Assembly: GCA_015689645.1 (NCBI GenBank)
Contig: WVSM01000001.1
Coordinates: forward strand, 186,001-250,000
Source: Rhodobacterales bacterium HKCCE4037
Lineage (GTDB): Bacteria; Pseudomonadota; Alphaproteobacteria; Rhodobacterales; Rhodobacteraceae
Length of the DNA stretch: 64,000 nt
Direction of reading: 5' to 3'
This document shows, in pieces, positions 1 to 9,242 of the stretch. The notes beneath the pieces are model-generated. The model was not told the DNA's origin. It made no database searches and saw only the letters and a list, made by a program, of their open reading frames with translations. Position 1 is the first letter of the stretch, and each line of letters begins with the position of its first letter. A program made the position numbers and the translations under genes.

Positions 1-1
1 C

Positions 2-943
2 ATGGCTAGGACGCAGCTGATCGGCCTTGGCGCGCTGCTTTTCACGCTCGCGGCGCTGTTCCTGCTGTGGAACCTGCGCGCGCCGGTGTCCTTCATCCTG
101 ACGCTCCGGGCCGAGAAGCTGGCCGCGCTGATCCTCGTGGGGGCCGCCACCGGCGTGGCCACGACCCTGTTCCAGACCGTGGCCCAGACGCGCCTTCTGA
201 CCCCGGGCATCGTCGGTTTCGACGCCCTGTTCGTGTTCCTGCAAACCGCGCTCGTCTTCACCCTCGGCGGCGTTGGCTACGTGACCCTGCCGGCCTTCGG
301 CAGCTTCCTCATGGAGGCCGCGATCCTCGTGATTGCCGCGGTGACCCTGTTCGGAGTGATCCTGCGCAACGGCGCCAGCGACATGGTGCGCGTGGTCCTG
401 ACCGGCGTGATCCTCGGCATCCTGTTCCGGGGGCTGGCAGGGTTCATGCAGCGCATTCTCGACCCGTCGGAATTCGCCGTGGTGCAGCAGGCGATGTTCG
501 TCTCTTTCGCCAGTGTCCGCACCGACCAGCTCGCCGTGGCCGGGGTGACGCTTGGGACCTGCCTGGTCGCTGCGATCCGGCTGGCGCCGCGCCTTGACGT
601 CGCCGCGCTGGGTCGCGACAGCGCGCGGTCGCTCGGCCTCGACTACGACCGCTTCGTTCTGCTGGTTCTGGCACTGGTGGCTGGCCTCGTGGCCGTCTCC
701 ACCGCGTTGGTCGGGCCGATCACCTTTCTCGGCCTGCTCGCCGCCAGCCTGGCCCACGCGGTGGTCCGCTCGCACCGCCACGCGCTCCTGATCCCGGCCT
801 CGGCGGGCATCGGTGCAAGCATCCTGGTTGCCGGTCAGTTCGTGTTCGAGCGGGTGCTGTCGATGGCGTCCACCCTTGCCGTTCTGATCGAATTCGCAGG
901 CGGCTTGCTGTTTCTGGTTCTGGTTCTGCGGAGGTCGCGATGA
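2..943 (+). CDS. Iron-chelate ABC transporter permease (FecCD family)
   Basis: Inner-membrane permease of a FecCD/BtuC-type importer that moves iron-siderophore complexes across the cytoplasmic membrane. The 313-aa product is almost entirely hydrophobic, with about eight or nine membrane segments. It carries the family-like GAATGVATTLFQTVAQTRLL stretch near residues 47-66 and a conserved region around residues 205-250 (RSLGLDY, VGPITFLGL). The length fits the shorter FatC/VctG-like permeases (about 310-320 aa). The ATG lies at the second base of the window, so its ribosome site and any partner permease or binding protein upstream cannot be seen, and a start further upstream is possible. It overlaps the ATPase gene by 4 nt (ATGA), so the two are one transcription unit. 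The metal-chelate substrate is inferred from the family. Confidence 0.85.
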   Translation: MARTQLIGLGALLFTLAALFLLWNLRAPVSFILTLRAEKLAALILVGAATGVATTLFQTVAQTRLLTPGIVGFDALFVFLQTALVFTLGGVGYVTLPAFGSFLMEAAILVIAAVTLFGVILRNGASDMVRVVLTGVILGILFRGLAGFMQRILDPSEFAVVQQAMFVSFASVRTDQLAVAGVTLGTCLVAAIRLAPRLDVAALGRDSARSLGLDYDRFVLLVLALVAGLVAVSTALVGPITFLGLLAASLAHAVVRSHRHALLIPASAGIGASILVAGQFVFERVLSMASTLAVLIEFAGGLLFLVLVLRRSR

Positions 944-1692
944 TCGAGATCGAAGGGCTTGGCTTTCAGCGCGACGGCGCGCCCGTGTTGCACGACATCT
1001 CCGCCCGGATCGCGCCGTTCGGGATCACCGCGATCATCGGGCCGAACGGGGCAGGCAAGTCCACGCTGCTGCATTGCATGGCGGGTCTGCTTTCGCCCAG
1101 TTCCGGTGTCGTCCGGATCAATGGCGCTGACGTCCACGGTGCCAGCCCCTCCGAGCGCGCCCGCCTCCTCTCGATCCTGACCCAATCGCAACCGCAGGTC
1201 CCGCGCCTGAGCGTCGGCGATCTGGTGGCCTTCGGACGCTGGCCGCACCATCGCGGCCGTCCGCGGCAAGAGGATACGCGCATCGTCGAGGAGGCGATCG
1301 CACGCTTTCAACTCGACCCCCTCCGCGACACGCCGCTCGACGCGCTGTCGGGCGGGCAGCGGCAGCGGGCCTATGTCGCCATGGCCTGGGCGCAATCCAC
1401 GCCCTATCTTCTCCTCGACGAGCCGCTCAGCGCCCTCGACCCGCGCGTGGCGAAATCCATCATGTCCCAATTGAAGGACATGTCCCGCAACGGTCGTGGC
1501 GTGGTGATCGTGCTGCATGACCTGCAGATCACCGCGCAATGGGCCGATGCCGTCATCGCGCTGAAGGACGGCGCCTTGTTTGCCGCCGGAGCGGCGGAAG
1601 CGACGCTCACCGACGCAACTCTGAGCGCGCTCTACGACACCGCGATCAGCGTGCGCCCGCAAGCGGATGGACGGATCGCCGTGCTGACCTGA
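940..1692 (+). CDS. Iron-chelate ABC transporter ATP-binding protein (FecE-like)
   Basis: Cytoplasmic ATPase that powers the FecCD-type importer encoded just upstream. The 250-aa protein has Walker [10 protein letters not shown] near residues 34-42, the ABC signature LSGGQRQR near residue 135, Walker B YLLLDEPLSALD near 155-166, and an H-loop in VIVLHDLQ near 190. It lacks a C-terminal regulatory domain, as is usual for FepC/FecE proteins. The start codon overlaps the permease stop (ATGA), which suggests translational coupling. No binding-protein gene follows, so that subunit presumably lies left of the window. Confidence in the ABC ATPase call is high; the iron-chelate substrate is inferred from the permease. 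Confidence 0.88.
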   Translation: MIEIEGLGFQRDGAPVLHDISARIAPFGITAIIGPNGAGKSTLLHCMAGLLSPSSGVVRINGADVHGASPSERARLLSILTQSQPQVPRLSVGDLVAFGRWPHHRGRPRQEDTRIVEEAIARFQLDPLRDTPLDALSGGQRQRAYVAMAWAQSTPYLLLDEPLSALDPRVAKSIMSQLKDMSRNGRGVVIVLHDLQITAQWADAVIALKDGALFAAGAAEATLTDATLSALYDTAISVRPQADGRIAVLT

Positions 1693-1770
1693 GGCGCCAC
1701 GAATCCACTTTGCCGTTCCGCGCCTTGCCGCGCTAAAGAACGCGGGCAGCACACGGCCCGGAGACCGCCC

Positions 1771-2139
1771 ATGACGACCATCGCCCTTGTCGCCCACGAT
1801 CAGAAGAAGGACGCGCTCGTTGCCTGGGCCAGGACCCACGAGGCCGAGCTTGCGCCGCACAGGCTTTTTGCCACCGGCACGACCGGCGGGCGGCTGCAGC
1901 AGGAAACCGGCCTCGACATCACGCCGCTGAAATCGGGCCCGCTTGGCGGCGACGCGCAGCTTGGCGCGATGATCGCCGAGGAAAAACTCGACGCGCTGAT
2001 CTTCTTCGTCGATCCGCTCTCGGCCATGCCCCACGACGTTGACGTGAAGTCATTGATCCGGCTGGCGATCCTCTACGACACGCTGATGGCCGTGAACGAG
2101 GCAACGGCGACGGGGATCATCCGTTATCTGGCCGAGTGA
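1771..2139 (+). CDS. mgsA: Methylglyoxal synthase
   Basis: Converts dihydroxyacetone phosphate to methylglyoxal and phosphate, a bypass that relieves sugar-phosphate build-up. The 122-aa product has the typical small-domain size and motifs: VAHDQKKD at the N-terminus, [10 protein letters not shown] near residue 31, [12 protein letters not shown] near 53, and [18 protein letters not shown] near 76-93, which holds the catalytic Asp and a conserved His. It lies 78 nt downstream of the iron ABC genes and 280 nt upstream of the ugp operon on the same strand. Because glycerol-3-phosphate uptake feeds dihydroxyacetone phosphate, a metabolic link with ugp is plausible, but this is inference. Confidence 0.93.
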   Translation: MTTIALVAHDQKKDALVAWARTHEAELAPHRLFATGTTGGRLQQETGLDITPLKSGPLGGDAQLGAMIAEEKLDALIFFVDPLSAMPHDVDVKSLIRLAILYDTLMAVNEATATGIIRYLAE

Positions 2140-2252
2140 GCAGCGCCCAAGTAACCGTTTTGTAACGCTTTTGCGAATTCCCGTCACAGGGGTGTCACCG
2201 ACTCGCCCTAAGCCGCGCCGCGTACGCTTCGGGCGGTCGGGGGACATTTCAA

Positions 2253-2280
2253 TTGCGCAAGCGCGATCCCCGTGTAGGCT
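2253..2280 (+). promoter_or_regulatory. Candidate sigma-70 promoter of the ugp operon
   Basis: In the 280-nt gap before ugpB, TTGCGC at 2253-2258 and TAGGCT at 2275-2280 are separated by 16 nt. Both are partial matches to -35 and -10 consensus. A weak inverted repeat (CCTGCC/GGCAGG) lies between this and the ugpB start. I did not see a clear Pho box, although ugp genes are often phosphate-regulated. Confidence 0.3.
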
Positions 2281-2419
2281 ATCCGAACGCGACGAGCGAA
2301 TGGGAGGGGCTCGCCTGTGCTGCCTCTCCCTTTATCACAAGACATGACCTGCCCCCTCAACGGCAGGCGGTCGCGCAAACGGCAGCCTGTTCCGGCTGTG
2401 GATGAGATGGGAGAAACGA

Positions 2420-3724
2420 ATGACCCTCAAGACAACCTTGTCGCTTGGCCTTGCGGCCGGGCTTCTGGCCGGCGGCGCAGCCCAGGCCCAGACCGAGATC
2501 GAATTCTGGCACGCCATGGGCGGCCAACTTGGCGAGACCGTCAACCAGCTGGTTGAAGACTTCAACGCCAGCCAGTCCGATTACGTGCTCACGCCCGTTT
2601 TCAAAGGCACCTACGAGGAAACCCTGACCGCCGCGATCGCCGCATTCCGCGCCGGTGAACAGCCCAACATCGTCCAGGTCTTCGACGCCGGCGCCGCCAC
2701 CGTGATCGGCGCGCAGGGCGCGACCATCCCCGTCGAACAGCTGCTCAACGATGCCGGTGTCGGCTTCAACATCGAGGATTACATCGACGGCGTGCGCTAT
2801 TTCTACGCCGACAGCGATGGCCAGATGATCGGCATGCCGTTCAACTCCTCGACCCCGATCATGTATTACAACGCCGATGCGCTGGCCGAGGCCGGTGTCG
2901 AGCCGCCGACCACCTGGGAAGAATTCGCCGAAGTGACCGGCCCCGCGCTGCGTGACGCGGGCTACATCCCGCTGGCGCAATCGCACCTGCCGTGGATCTT
3001 CACCGAGAACTTCTTCTCGCGCCACAACCTGCAGTTCGCGTCCAACAACAACGGCTATGACGGTGTCGACACCGAGATCATGGTCAACCATCCCGCGATC
3101 CGCGCCCACTTCCAGGCGCTCGTCGACTGGCAGGACGAAGGGCTCTTCGCCTTCTACGGCACCGGTTGGGCCGACAACCAGAACCCGTTCGAAGCGGGTG
3201 AAGTCGCCATGTGGCTCGGTTCCTCCGGCTCGTTCGGCGGGATCGCCGACCGCGTGGACTTCGAATTCTCGGCGACCGTGCTGCCGTATTGGGAAGCCGT
3301 GACCACCGAACCCACCCAGACCTTCATCGGCGGCGCGGCATTGTTCGCCATGTCCGGCTTCGACGAGGAAGAGAACATGGCTACCGCGGCCTTCTTCGAC
3401 TACCTCACCAGCGTCGACGCGCAGGTCATGTGGCACACCGAAACCGGCTATGTGCCGATCACCAACGCCGCCTACGAGGCGTCGGCCGAGCAGGGCCACT
3501 ACGACGAATTCCCGGCAGCCGAGGTCGGCATCCAGCAGCTTCTGCTGCCCGCCGGCGAGTTCACCCGCGGCTATCGCATGGGCTTCTACGTCCAGATCCG
3601 CGACGTGATGAACCGCGAATACACCCGCATCCTGACCGGCGAAGCCACCGTGGACGAGGCCTTCGAGATCATCGAAGCCGAGGCCAACGAACTGCTGGAG
3701 CGTTTCGCCGCCACGCAGGGCTGA
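2420..3724 (+). CDS. ugpB: sn-Glycerol-3-phosphate ABC transporter substrate-binding protein
   Basis: Periplasmic binding protein that captures glycerol-3-phosphate or glycerophosphodiesters for the UgpAEC importer. The 434-aa form starts at the second possible ATG. That ATG is preceded by GGGAGAA, and the product begins with a clean signal peptide (TLKTTLSLGLAAGLLAG, cleavage after AQA); the ATG 18 nt upstream would add charged residues before it. The mature N-terminus EIEFWHAMGGQLGE is characteristic of UgpB in extracellular solute-binding family 1, and MPFNSSTPIMYYNADAL near 140-156 is another family hallmark. It is followed by ugpA, ugpE and ugpC. A strong hairpin sits in the gap after it. 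Confidence 0.93.
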   Translation: MTLKTTLSLGLAAGLLAGGAAQAQTEIEFWHAMGGQLGETVNQLVEDFNASQSDYVLTPVFKGTYEETLTAAIAAFRAGEQPNIVQVFDAGAATVIGAQGATIPVEQLLNDAGVGFNIEDYIDGVRYFYADSDGQMIGMPFNSSTPIMYYNADALAEAGVEPPTTWEEFAEVTGPALRDAGYIPLAQSHLPWIFTENFFSRHNLQFASNNNGYDGVDTEIMVNHPAIRAHFQALVDWQDEGLFAFYGTGWADNQNPFEAGEVAMWLGSSGSFGGIADRVDFEFSATVLPYWEAVTTEPTQTFIGGAALFAMSGFDEEENMATAAFFDYLTSVDAQVMWHTETGYVPITNAAYEASAEQGHYDEFPAAEVGIQQLLLPAGEFTRGYRMGFYVQIRDVMNREYTRILTGEATVDEAFEIIEAEANELLERFAATQG

Positions 3725-3743
3725 CCGCCTGCACCAAGACCCG

Positions 3744-3770
3744 ACAGGGGCCGGTTCACCCGGCCCCTGT
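3744..3770 (+). terminator. Intercistronic stem-loop between ugpB and ugpA
   Basis: A perfect 11-bp stem (ACAGGGGCCGG / CCGGCCCCTGT) with a 5-nt loop TTCAC and no T-run behind it. Hairpins at this place in ABC operons commonly stabilise the binding-protein mRNA or cause partial termination, giving more binding protein than membrane subunits. Confidence 0.7.
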
Positions 3771-3799
3771 TCCATAATCAAGAAACTGACGGGGCCCTC

Positions 3800-4681
3800 A
3801 TGAAACGTGCCGCATTCGGCCATATCGGATTTCCGATCCTGCTGCTCCTGCCGCAGCTCGCCATCATCGCGATCTTCTTTTACTGGCCCGCTGCCTACGC
3901 CGTGGAATCCTCGTTCTACCTGCAGGACCCGTTCGGCTTCGGCGAGACCTTCGTCGGCTTCGACAATTACACCCGCCTGACGAACTCCACGAACTACATC
4001 AACGCGCTGAATTTCACCGTCGTTTTCACCCTGCTGGTGACCTTCTTCTCGCTCGGCATAGCACTTCTGCTGGCGGTCAAGGCCGACAAGGTGATCCGCG
4101 GCGCCAAGACCTACCGCACGCTCCTGATGTGGGTCTACGCCATCGCGCCCCCCGTCGCGGGCCTGATCGGCGTGATGCTTTTCGACCAGTCGCGCGGCAC
4201 CATCACCCAGGTCCTGGCATCGTTCGGATACGACTTCCGCCTCGGCGTGAACTACTGGGATACGGCCGCCGCGATGATCACCGTCTCGGTCTGGAAACAG
4301 ATCCCCGTGAACTTCATCTTCTTCCTGTCCGGTCTCCAGGCCATCCCGCGCTCGGTGCGCGAGGCCGCGATGATCGACAACCGCTCGGGCACGTCGCGCT
4401 TCTGGGACATCACCTTCCCGCTGCTGGCACCCACCGGGTTCTTCCTGCTGATCATCAACATCACCTATTCGCTGTTCGACACCTTCGGGATCGTCGACAC
4501 GATCGTGAAGGGCGAACCGGGCAACAACCCGCTGACACTGGTCTACCGGGTCTATGTCGACGGCTTCCGGGGCGGCGACCTCGGCGGATCGTCGGCGCAA
4601 TCGGTCGTCCTGATGATCCTCGTGCTGATCCTCACCATCGTGCAGTTCCGCTTCCTGGAACGCCGGATTCACTACACATAA
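3800..4681 (+). CDS. ugpA: Glycerol-3-phosphate ABC transporter permease UgpA
   Basis: Inner-membrane permease of the Ugp importer. The 293-aa product has about six transmembrane helices and, near residues 190-220, the MalF/UgpA-type EAA loop (VREAAMIDNRSGTSRFWDIT followed by FPLLAPT) that contacts the ATPase. The N-terminus (HIGFPILLLLPQLAIIAIFFYWPAAYA) is typical of UgpA. It follows ugpB after the hairpin and precedes ugpE by 16 nt, in the usual B-A-E-C order. Confidence 0.92.
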   Translation: MKRAAFGHIGFPILLLLPQLAIIAIFFYWPAAYAVESSFYLQDPFGFGETFVGFDNYTRLTNSTNYINALNFTVVFTLLVTFFSLGIALLLAVKADKVIRGAKTYRTLLMWVYAIAPPVAGLIGVMLFDQSRGTITQVLASFGYDFRLGVNYWDTAAAMITVSVWKQIPVNFIFFLSGLQAIPRSVREAAMIDNRSGTSRFWDITFPLLAPTGFFLLIINITYSLFDTFGIVDTIVKGEPGNNPLTLVYRVYVDGFRGGDLGGSSAQSVVLMILVLILTIVQFRFLERRIHYT

Positions 4682-4697
4682 GGGGGAGGGCAGAGAC

Positions 4698-5603
4698 ATG
4701 GCAGATATCACCCAGACCCGCGTGCAGGCGACGACCCGCACTACCACCCGCAAGCGCATCCGCTGGGATCACATCGCCGACCATGCGATCCTGATCGCCG
4801 GCGCGCTCCTGATGCTGGTGCCCGTCTACATGGTCTTCGCGACCTCGTCGTGGGACCCGATCACCATCCACCGCGAGGGGATGCAATTCGGCTTCGGCGA
4901 CAGGCTGGCCGAGAACTACGACGCGGCGCTGTTCGAATACGGCGGCTTCACCGATTCCGTGAACGGCATGACGATGCTGGCGAACTCGCTGATCCTCGGC
5001 CTCGGCTTTGCCATCGGCAAGATCATCGTCGGCATGATGGCGGCCTATGCCATCGTCTATTTCCGCCTGAAATTCGCGACGCTCGCCTTCTGGATGATCT
5101 TCACCACGCTGCTTCTGCCCCTCGAAGTGCGCATCCTGCCCTCCTACGAGGTGATCTCGTGGATGAACCTCGGCAACACCTACACCGGCCTGATCGTGCC
5201 GCTGATCGCGTCGGCCACGGCCACCTTCTTCTTCCGGCAATTCTTCCGCTCGGTGCCCGAGGAACTGATCGAGGCCGCGCGGATCGACGGCGCGGGACCG
5301 GTGAAATTCTTCATCGACATCCTCGTGCCGCTGTCGAAAACCATGATCGCGGCGATGTTCATCATCATGTTCGTCTTCGGCTGGAACCAGTACCTCTGGC
5401 CCACGCTGATTACCACGGACGAGAGCCTGTTCACCCTCGTGCGTGGCATTCGCCAGATCGTGCAAAGCTACGCTGACGGCTCCGAGACGCCCGATTACGG
5501 GCAGGCCGCGGCGCTGGCCATCATCGCGATGACACCGCCGGTGCTCATCGTCGTCTTTTTCCAGAGCTGGTTCGTGAAGGGCCTGACGGAATCCGATAAG
5601 TAA
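4698..5603 (+). CDS. ugpE: Glycerol-3-phosphate ABC transporter permease UgpE
   Basis: Second inner-membrane permease of the Ugp importer, paired with UgpA. The 301-aa protein has a cytosolic arginine-rich N-terminus (about 20 residues), six predicted helices and the EAA loop [20 protein letters not shown] near residues 190-209, followed by LVPLSK. The start is supported by the GGGGGAGGG tract just upstream (4681-4689). It sits between ugpA (16-nt gap) and ugpC (46-nt gap). Confidence 0.92.
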   Translation: MADITQTRVQATTRTTTRKRIRWDHIADHAILIAGALLMLVPVYMVFATSSWDPITIHREGMQFGFGDRLAENYDAALFEYGGFTDSVNGMTMLANSLILGLGFAIGKIIVGMMAAYAIVYFRLKFATLAFWMIFTTLLLPLEVRILPSYEVISWMNLGNTYTGLIVPLIASATATFFFRQFFRSVPEELIEAARIDGAGPVKFFIDILVPLSKTMIAAMFIIMFVFGWNQYLWPTLITTDESLFTLVRGIRQIVQSYADGSETPDYGQAAALAIIAMTPPVLIVVFFQSWFVKGLTESDK

Positions 5604-5649
5604 GCCCGGACGCAACGGGCGGACACCACGCAAGAGAGAACCATTCGAA

Positions 5650-6702
<1,053 letters not shown>

Positions 6703-6703
6703 T

Positions 6704-6809
6704 CGGATTTCCGCGAAATCCGTGGGGAAAACCGCGTTTTCCAGTCGTATCCAGCATCAGCCGCGCGCCCGGATTGCGCGGCAATCCACCCGGAAAACGC
6801 GGTTTTCCG
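6704..6809. repeat. Four-hairpin cluster between convergent genes
   Basis: Four short perfect stem-loops fill the gap between the ends of ugpC and the lysR gene. They are CGGATTTC-CGC-GAAATCCG (6704-6722), GGAAAAC-CGC-GTTTTCC (6726-6742), GGATTGC-GCG-GCAATCC (6771-6787) and GGAAAAC-GCG-GTTTTCC (6792-6808). In each half a GGATT-type hairpin is followed by a GGAAAAC hairpin about 3-4 nt later. The second hairpin and the reverse complement of the fourth are the same 17-mer. The likely role is bidirectional termination or RNA 3'-end protection. A similar cluster lies at 58773-58855. Confidence 0.7.
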
Positions 6810-6813
6810 CGCG

Positions 6814-7710
6814 TCACGCCAATGCACGCTGGATCGCCTCCGCTTCCGTGTCGGAGAATCGCGGGCTGACCTGCACGCACAGGCGCTTTCCCGTGCCGAT
6901 GCCGTCGCGATAAAGCCGGTGGGAAAAGGCCTCCGCTTGCACCAACGGCCGCACCAGCGAGCCATCCTGCAAGGCGTCCTTCACCAGCGGGAAATGTCCC
7001 ATGGCCACGCCCGCGCCCGCCTTCGCCTCGGCCAGCACCAGCGCATAAAGCGAATAGCGCGGCCCCGCGTGGGGTGACGGGAGTGCCACTCGGCTCAACT
7101 CCGCCCAATGGCGCCAGTCACCGGACCAGCTGGCATCGTGAAGCAGCGTCATCCCGGCAAGATCCTCTGGCGTCCGGATCTGGTCGGCCAGCGCCGGGGC
7201 GCAGACCGGGAACATCAGGTCTGGCGCGATCGAATGGCCGCTGTCGGATGGCAGGAAGAAGATCGACAGATCGTAGCTTTCGCGCAGCAGGTTCGGCGGC
7301 GCCTCCAGCGCGGTGACGGACACCTGCCGATGCCCCAGCGCCGCACGCAGCGCGCCCAGGCGCGACGGCAGCCAGAGTTGCGCGATCGACGGCAGGGTGG
7401 CGAGCGTGATCGTCGGTGCATCGACACCGGCCCGCAACGCACCCACCGCCCGCCCGAGTTCATCGAAGGCCCGCGTTATGTCACCGGCCACCCGAGTGCC
7501 GTCCTGCGTCAGCCGCACCCCGCGCGAGCGGCGTTCGAACAGCGTGACACCCGCCCAATCCTCCAGGATGCGCACCTGTTGCGAGACCGCGCCGGGCGTG
7601 ACGCCGAGTTCTTCGGCGGCAGCGAGGAAGCCGCCAAGGCGCGCGGACACTTCGAAGGCGCGCAGCGCGTTCAGCGGCGGCAGGGCGGGACGGGGTGGAG
7701 AAACGGGCAT
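6814..7710 (-). CDS. LysR-family transcriptional regulator (GcvA-like)
   Basis: DNA-binding regulator of 298 aa. Residues 10-70 form the winged helix-turn-helix (LNALRAFEVSARLGGFLAAA, ELGVTPGAVSQQVRILE), and the rest is a type-2 periplasmic-binding-like effector domain. The LPPLNALRAFE start resembles the GcvA subgroup that often controls amino-acid or glycine genes. It is transcribed divergently from the PLP enzyme at 7819, with 108 nt between the two start codons, so that enzyme is the likely target. The effector is unknown. Its stop is 4 nt from the four-hairpin cluster. Confidence 0.9.
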   Translation of the reverse strand: MPVSPPRPALPPLNALRAFEVSARLGGFLAAAEELGVTPGAVSQQVRILEDWAGVTLFERRSRGVRLTQDGTRVAGDITRAFDELGRAVGALRAGVDAPTITLATLPSIAQLWLPSRLGALRAALGHRQVSVTALEAPPNLLRESYDLSIFFLPSDSGHSIAPDLMFPVCAPALADQIRTPEDLAGMTLLHDASWSGDWRHWAELSRVALPSPHAGPRYSLYALVLAEAKAGAGVAMGHFPLVKDALQDGSLVRPLVQAEAFSHRLYRDGIGTGKRLCVQVSPRFSDTEAEAIQRALA

Positions 7711-7818
7711 CGTGGTTAATGACTCAGTTTTTCTGACAGAGAAATTCTACACTACTGGTTTGTCGCCTTGTAATCGAGAGCGCATAGTGACGCGAACCAT
7801 TCCCTTGAGAGGACCGCC

Positions 7819-9141
7819 ATGAGCCTTGCCCGCCGCCCTTGGGTGCCCGCCGCTTCCGAAGACCTTGTGCAGGATGTCGCTGCCCGGACCGCCGCCATGG
7901 ATGGCGCGGAAATCAGCGCGAAGATCGTCGCGCTAGGCACTGAAAACAAACGGATTCACGAGAATGCGTGTTTCAACTTGAACCCCGCCACCAACATCAT
8001 GAACCCGGCGGCGGAAGCGCTTCTGGCCAATGGCATGGGCTCGCGCCCGTCGCTCGGCTATCCCGGCGACAAGTACGAGATGGGGCTGGAGGCGATCGAA
8101 AAGGTGGAGGTCATCGCCGCCGAACTGGCCGCCGAAATCTTCCAGTCCCGCTTCGCCGAGATCCGCGTCGCCTCCGGCGCGATGGCCAATCTCTACGCTT
8201 TCATGGCGACCTGCAAACCCGGCGACACGATCCTCGTGCCGCCTGCGTCCATCGGCGGCCACGTCACTCACCACATGGCGGGCTGCGCCGGGCTTTTCGG
8301 GCTTGAGATTCATGAATATCCGGTTAACGCGGATCGCTATACTGTGGATATTCAAGGGCTTAGAGAAATGTGCAAGCTTGCACGCCCCGCCCTGATCACC
8401 CTCGGCGGCTCCCTCAACCTGCTCCCCCATCCCGTGGCCGAGGTCCGCGAGATCGCCGATGAAGTGGGGGCCAAGGTCCTCATGGACGCGGCGCATCAAT
8501 GCGGTCTCTTCGCCGGGAAGGCCTGGCCCGATCCGTTGGCTCAAGGGGCTCACCTGATGACGATGAGCACCTACAAAAGCCTCGGCGGCCCCGCCGGCGG
8601 CCTCATCGTCACCAATGACGAAGAGATCGCGGAACGGCTGGATTCCATCGCCTTCCCCGGCATGACCGCGAATTTCGACGCCTCGAAATCGGCGGCCCTC
8701 GCGCGGACGCTGGTCGATTGGCGCATCCATGGGGAAGCCTATGCCGCCAAGATGATCGAAGTCTCAGCGTCGCTCGCCAACGCTTTGAAAGAACATCAGA
8801 TTCCAGTCTTCGAGACGGAGGAGGGGCCGACGCAAAGCCACCAGTTCGCAATCCCCGCCCATGAGTTCGGCGGCGGGCAAGCGGCCTCGAAGCATCTCTA
8901 CAAGTCCGGGCTGATCGCCTGTGGGATCGGCCTGCCGGTGCCTTCAATTCTCAACGATATGAACGGGATACGGATCGGAACGCCAGAACTGGTGCGCGTT
9001 GGCTTCGGGCAGTCGGAGGGAGATGTCGACCGTCTTGCCAGCCTGATCGCACGGGCCTTGCGCAGCGACGCGCCTGAAGCGCTCGCTTCGGAAGTCGCTG
9101 ATTTCCGTGCGGAATTTCAGACACTCCATTACGTAAGCTGA
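7819..9141 (+). CDS. PLP-dependent serine hydroxymethyltransferase-like enzyme
   Basis: Cytosolic fold-type I PLP enzyme of 440 aa, close in size to serine hydroxymethyltransferase. Visible motifs are the LGYPGDKYEMG substrate-loop region near 72-82, VASGAMANLYAF near 115, DAAHQCGLFAG near 219 (Asp and His around the cofactor) and the Schiff-base lysine in MSTYKSLGGPAGG (Lys253). Classical GlyA has STTHKTLRGPRGG here, so this is a diverged paralogue rather than the housekeeping enzyme. Alternatives are a 2-methylserine hydroxymethyltransferase or aldolase, or another beta-hydroxy amino-acid aldolase. The divergent GcvA-like LysR regulator suggests inducible amino-acid catabolism. The exact substrate is unknown. 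Confidence 0.75.
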   Translation: MSLARRPWVPAASEDLVQDVAARTAAMDGAEISAKIVALGTENKRIHENACFNLNPATNIMNPAAEALLANGMGSRPSLGYPGDKYEMGLEAIEKVEVIAAELAAEIFQSRFAEIRVASGAMANLYAFMATCKPGDTILVPPASIGGHVTHHMAGCAGLFGLEIHEYPVNADRYTVDIQGLREMCKLARPALITLGGSLNLLPHPVAEVREIADEVGAKVLMDAAHQCGLFAGKAWPDPLAQGAHLMTMSTYKSLGGPAGGLIVTNDEEIAERLDSIAFPGMTANFDASKSAALARTLVDWRIHGEAYAAKMIEVSASLANALKEHQIPVFETEEGPTQSHQFAIPAHEFGGGQAASKHLYKSGLIACGIGLPVPSILNDMNGIRIGTPELVRVGFGQSEGDVDRLASLIARALRSDAPEALASEVADFRAEFQTLHYVS

Positions 9142-9166
9142 CGCGCAACGGCTGTTCTTGAAACTC

Positions 9167-9206
9167 ATTCGCATTCACTTGACTTTTTGCGAATGGCTCG
9201 CATATT
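9167..9206 (+). promoter_or_regulatory. sitA promoter with candidate metal-regulator operator
   Basis: TTGACT at 9179-9184 and CATATT at 9201-9206, spaced 16 nt, form a plausible sigma-70 promoter upstream of sitA. Between and around them lie inverted sequences: TGCGA-ATGGC-TCGCA at 9188-9202, and the heptamers ATTCGCA (9167-9173) and TGCGAAT (9188-9194). This layout resembles Mur/Fur-family operators of alphaproteobacterial manganese transporters. The assignment to Mur is inference. Confidence 0.45.
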
Positions 9207-9242
9207 CGGGTGGACACCGGATTTTTCAGGAACAGCTCCCAA

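Noticed and set aside
2357-4759. 800-codon open frame on the minus strand
   Set aside because: It lies antisense to ugpB and ugpA. The composition (His, Asp, Glu, Arg and Val rich, no motifs) is that of a shadow frame in GC-rich DNA.
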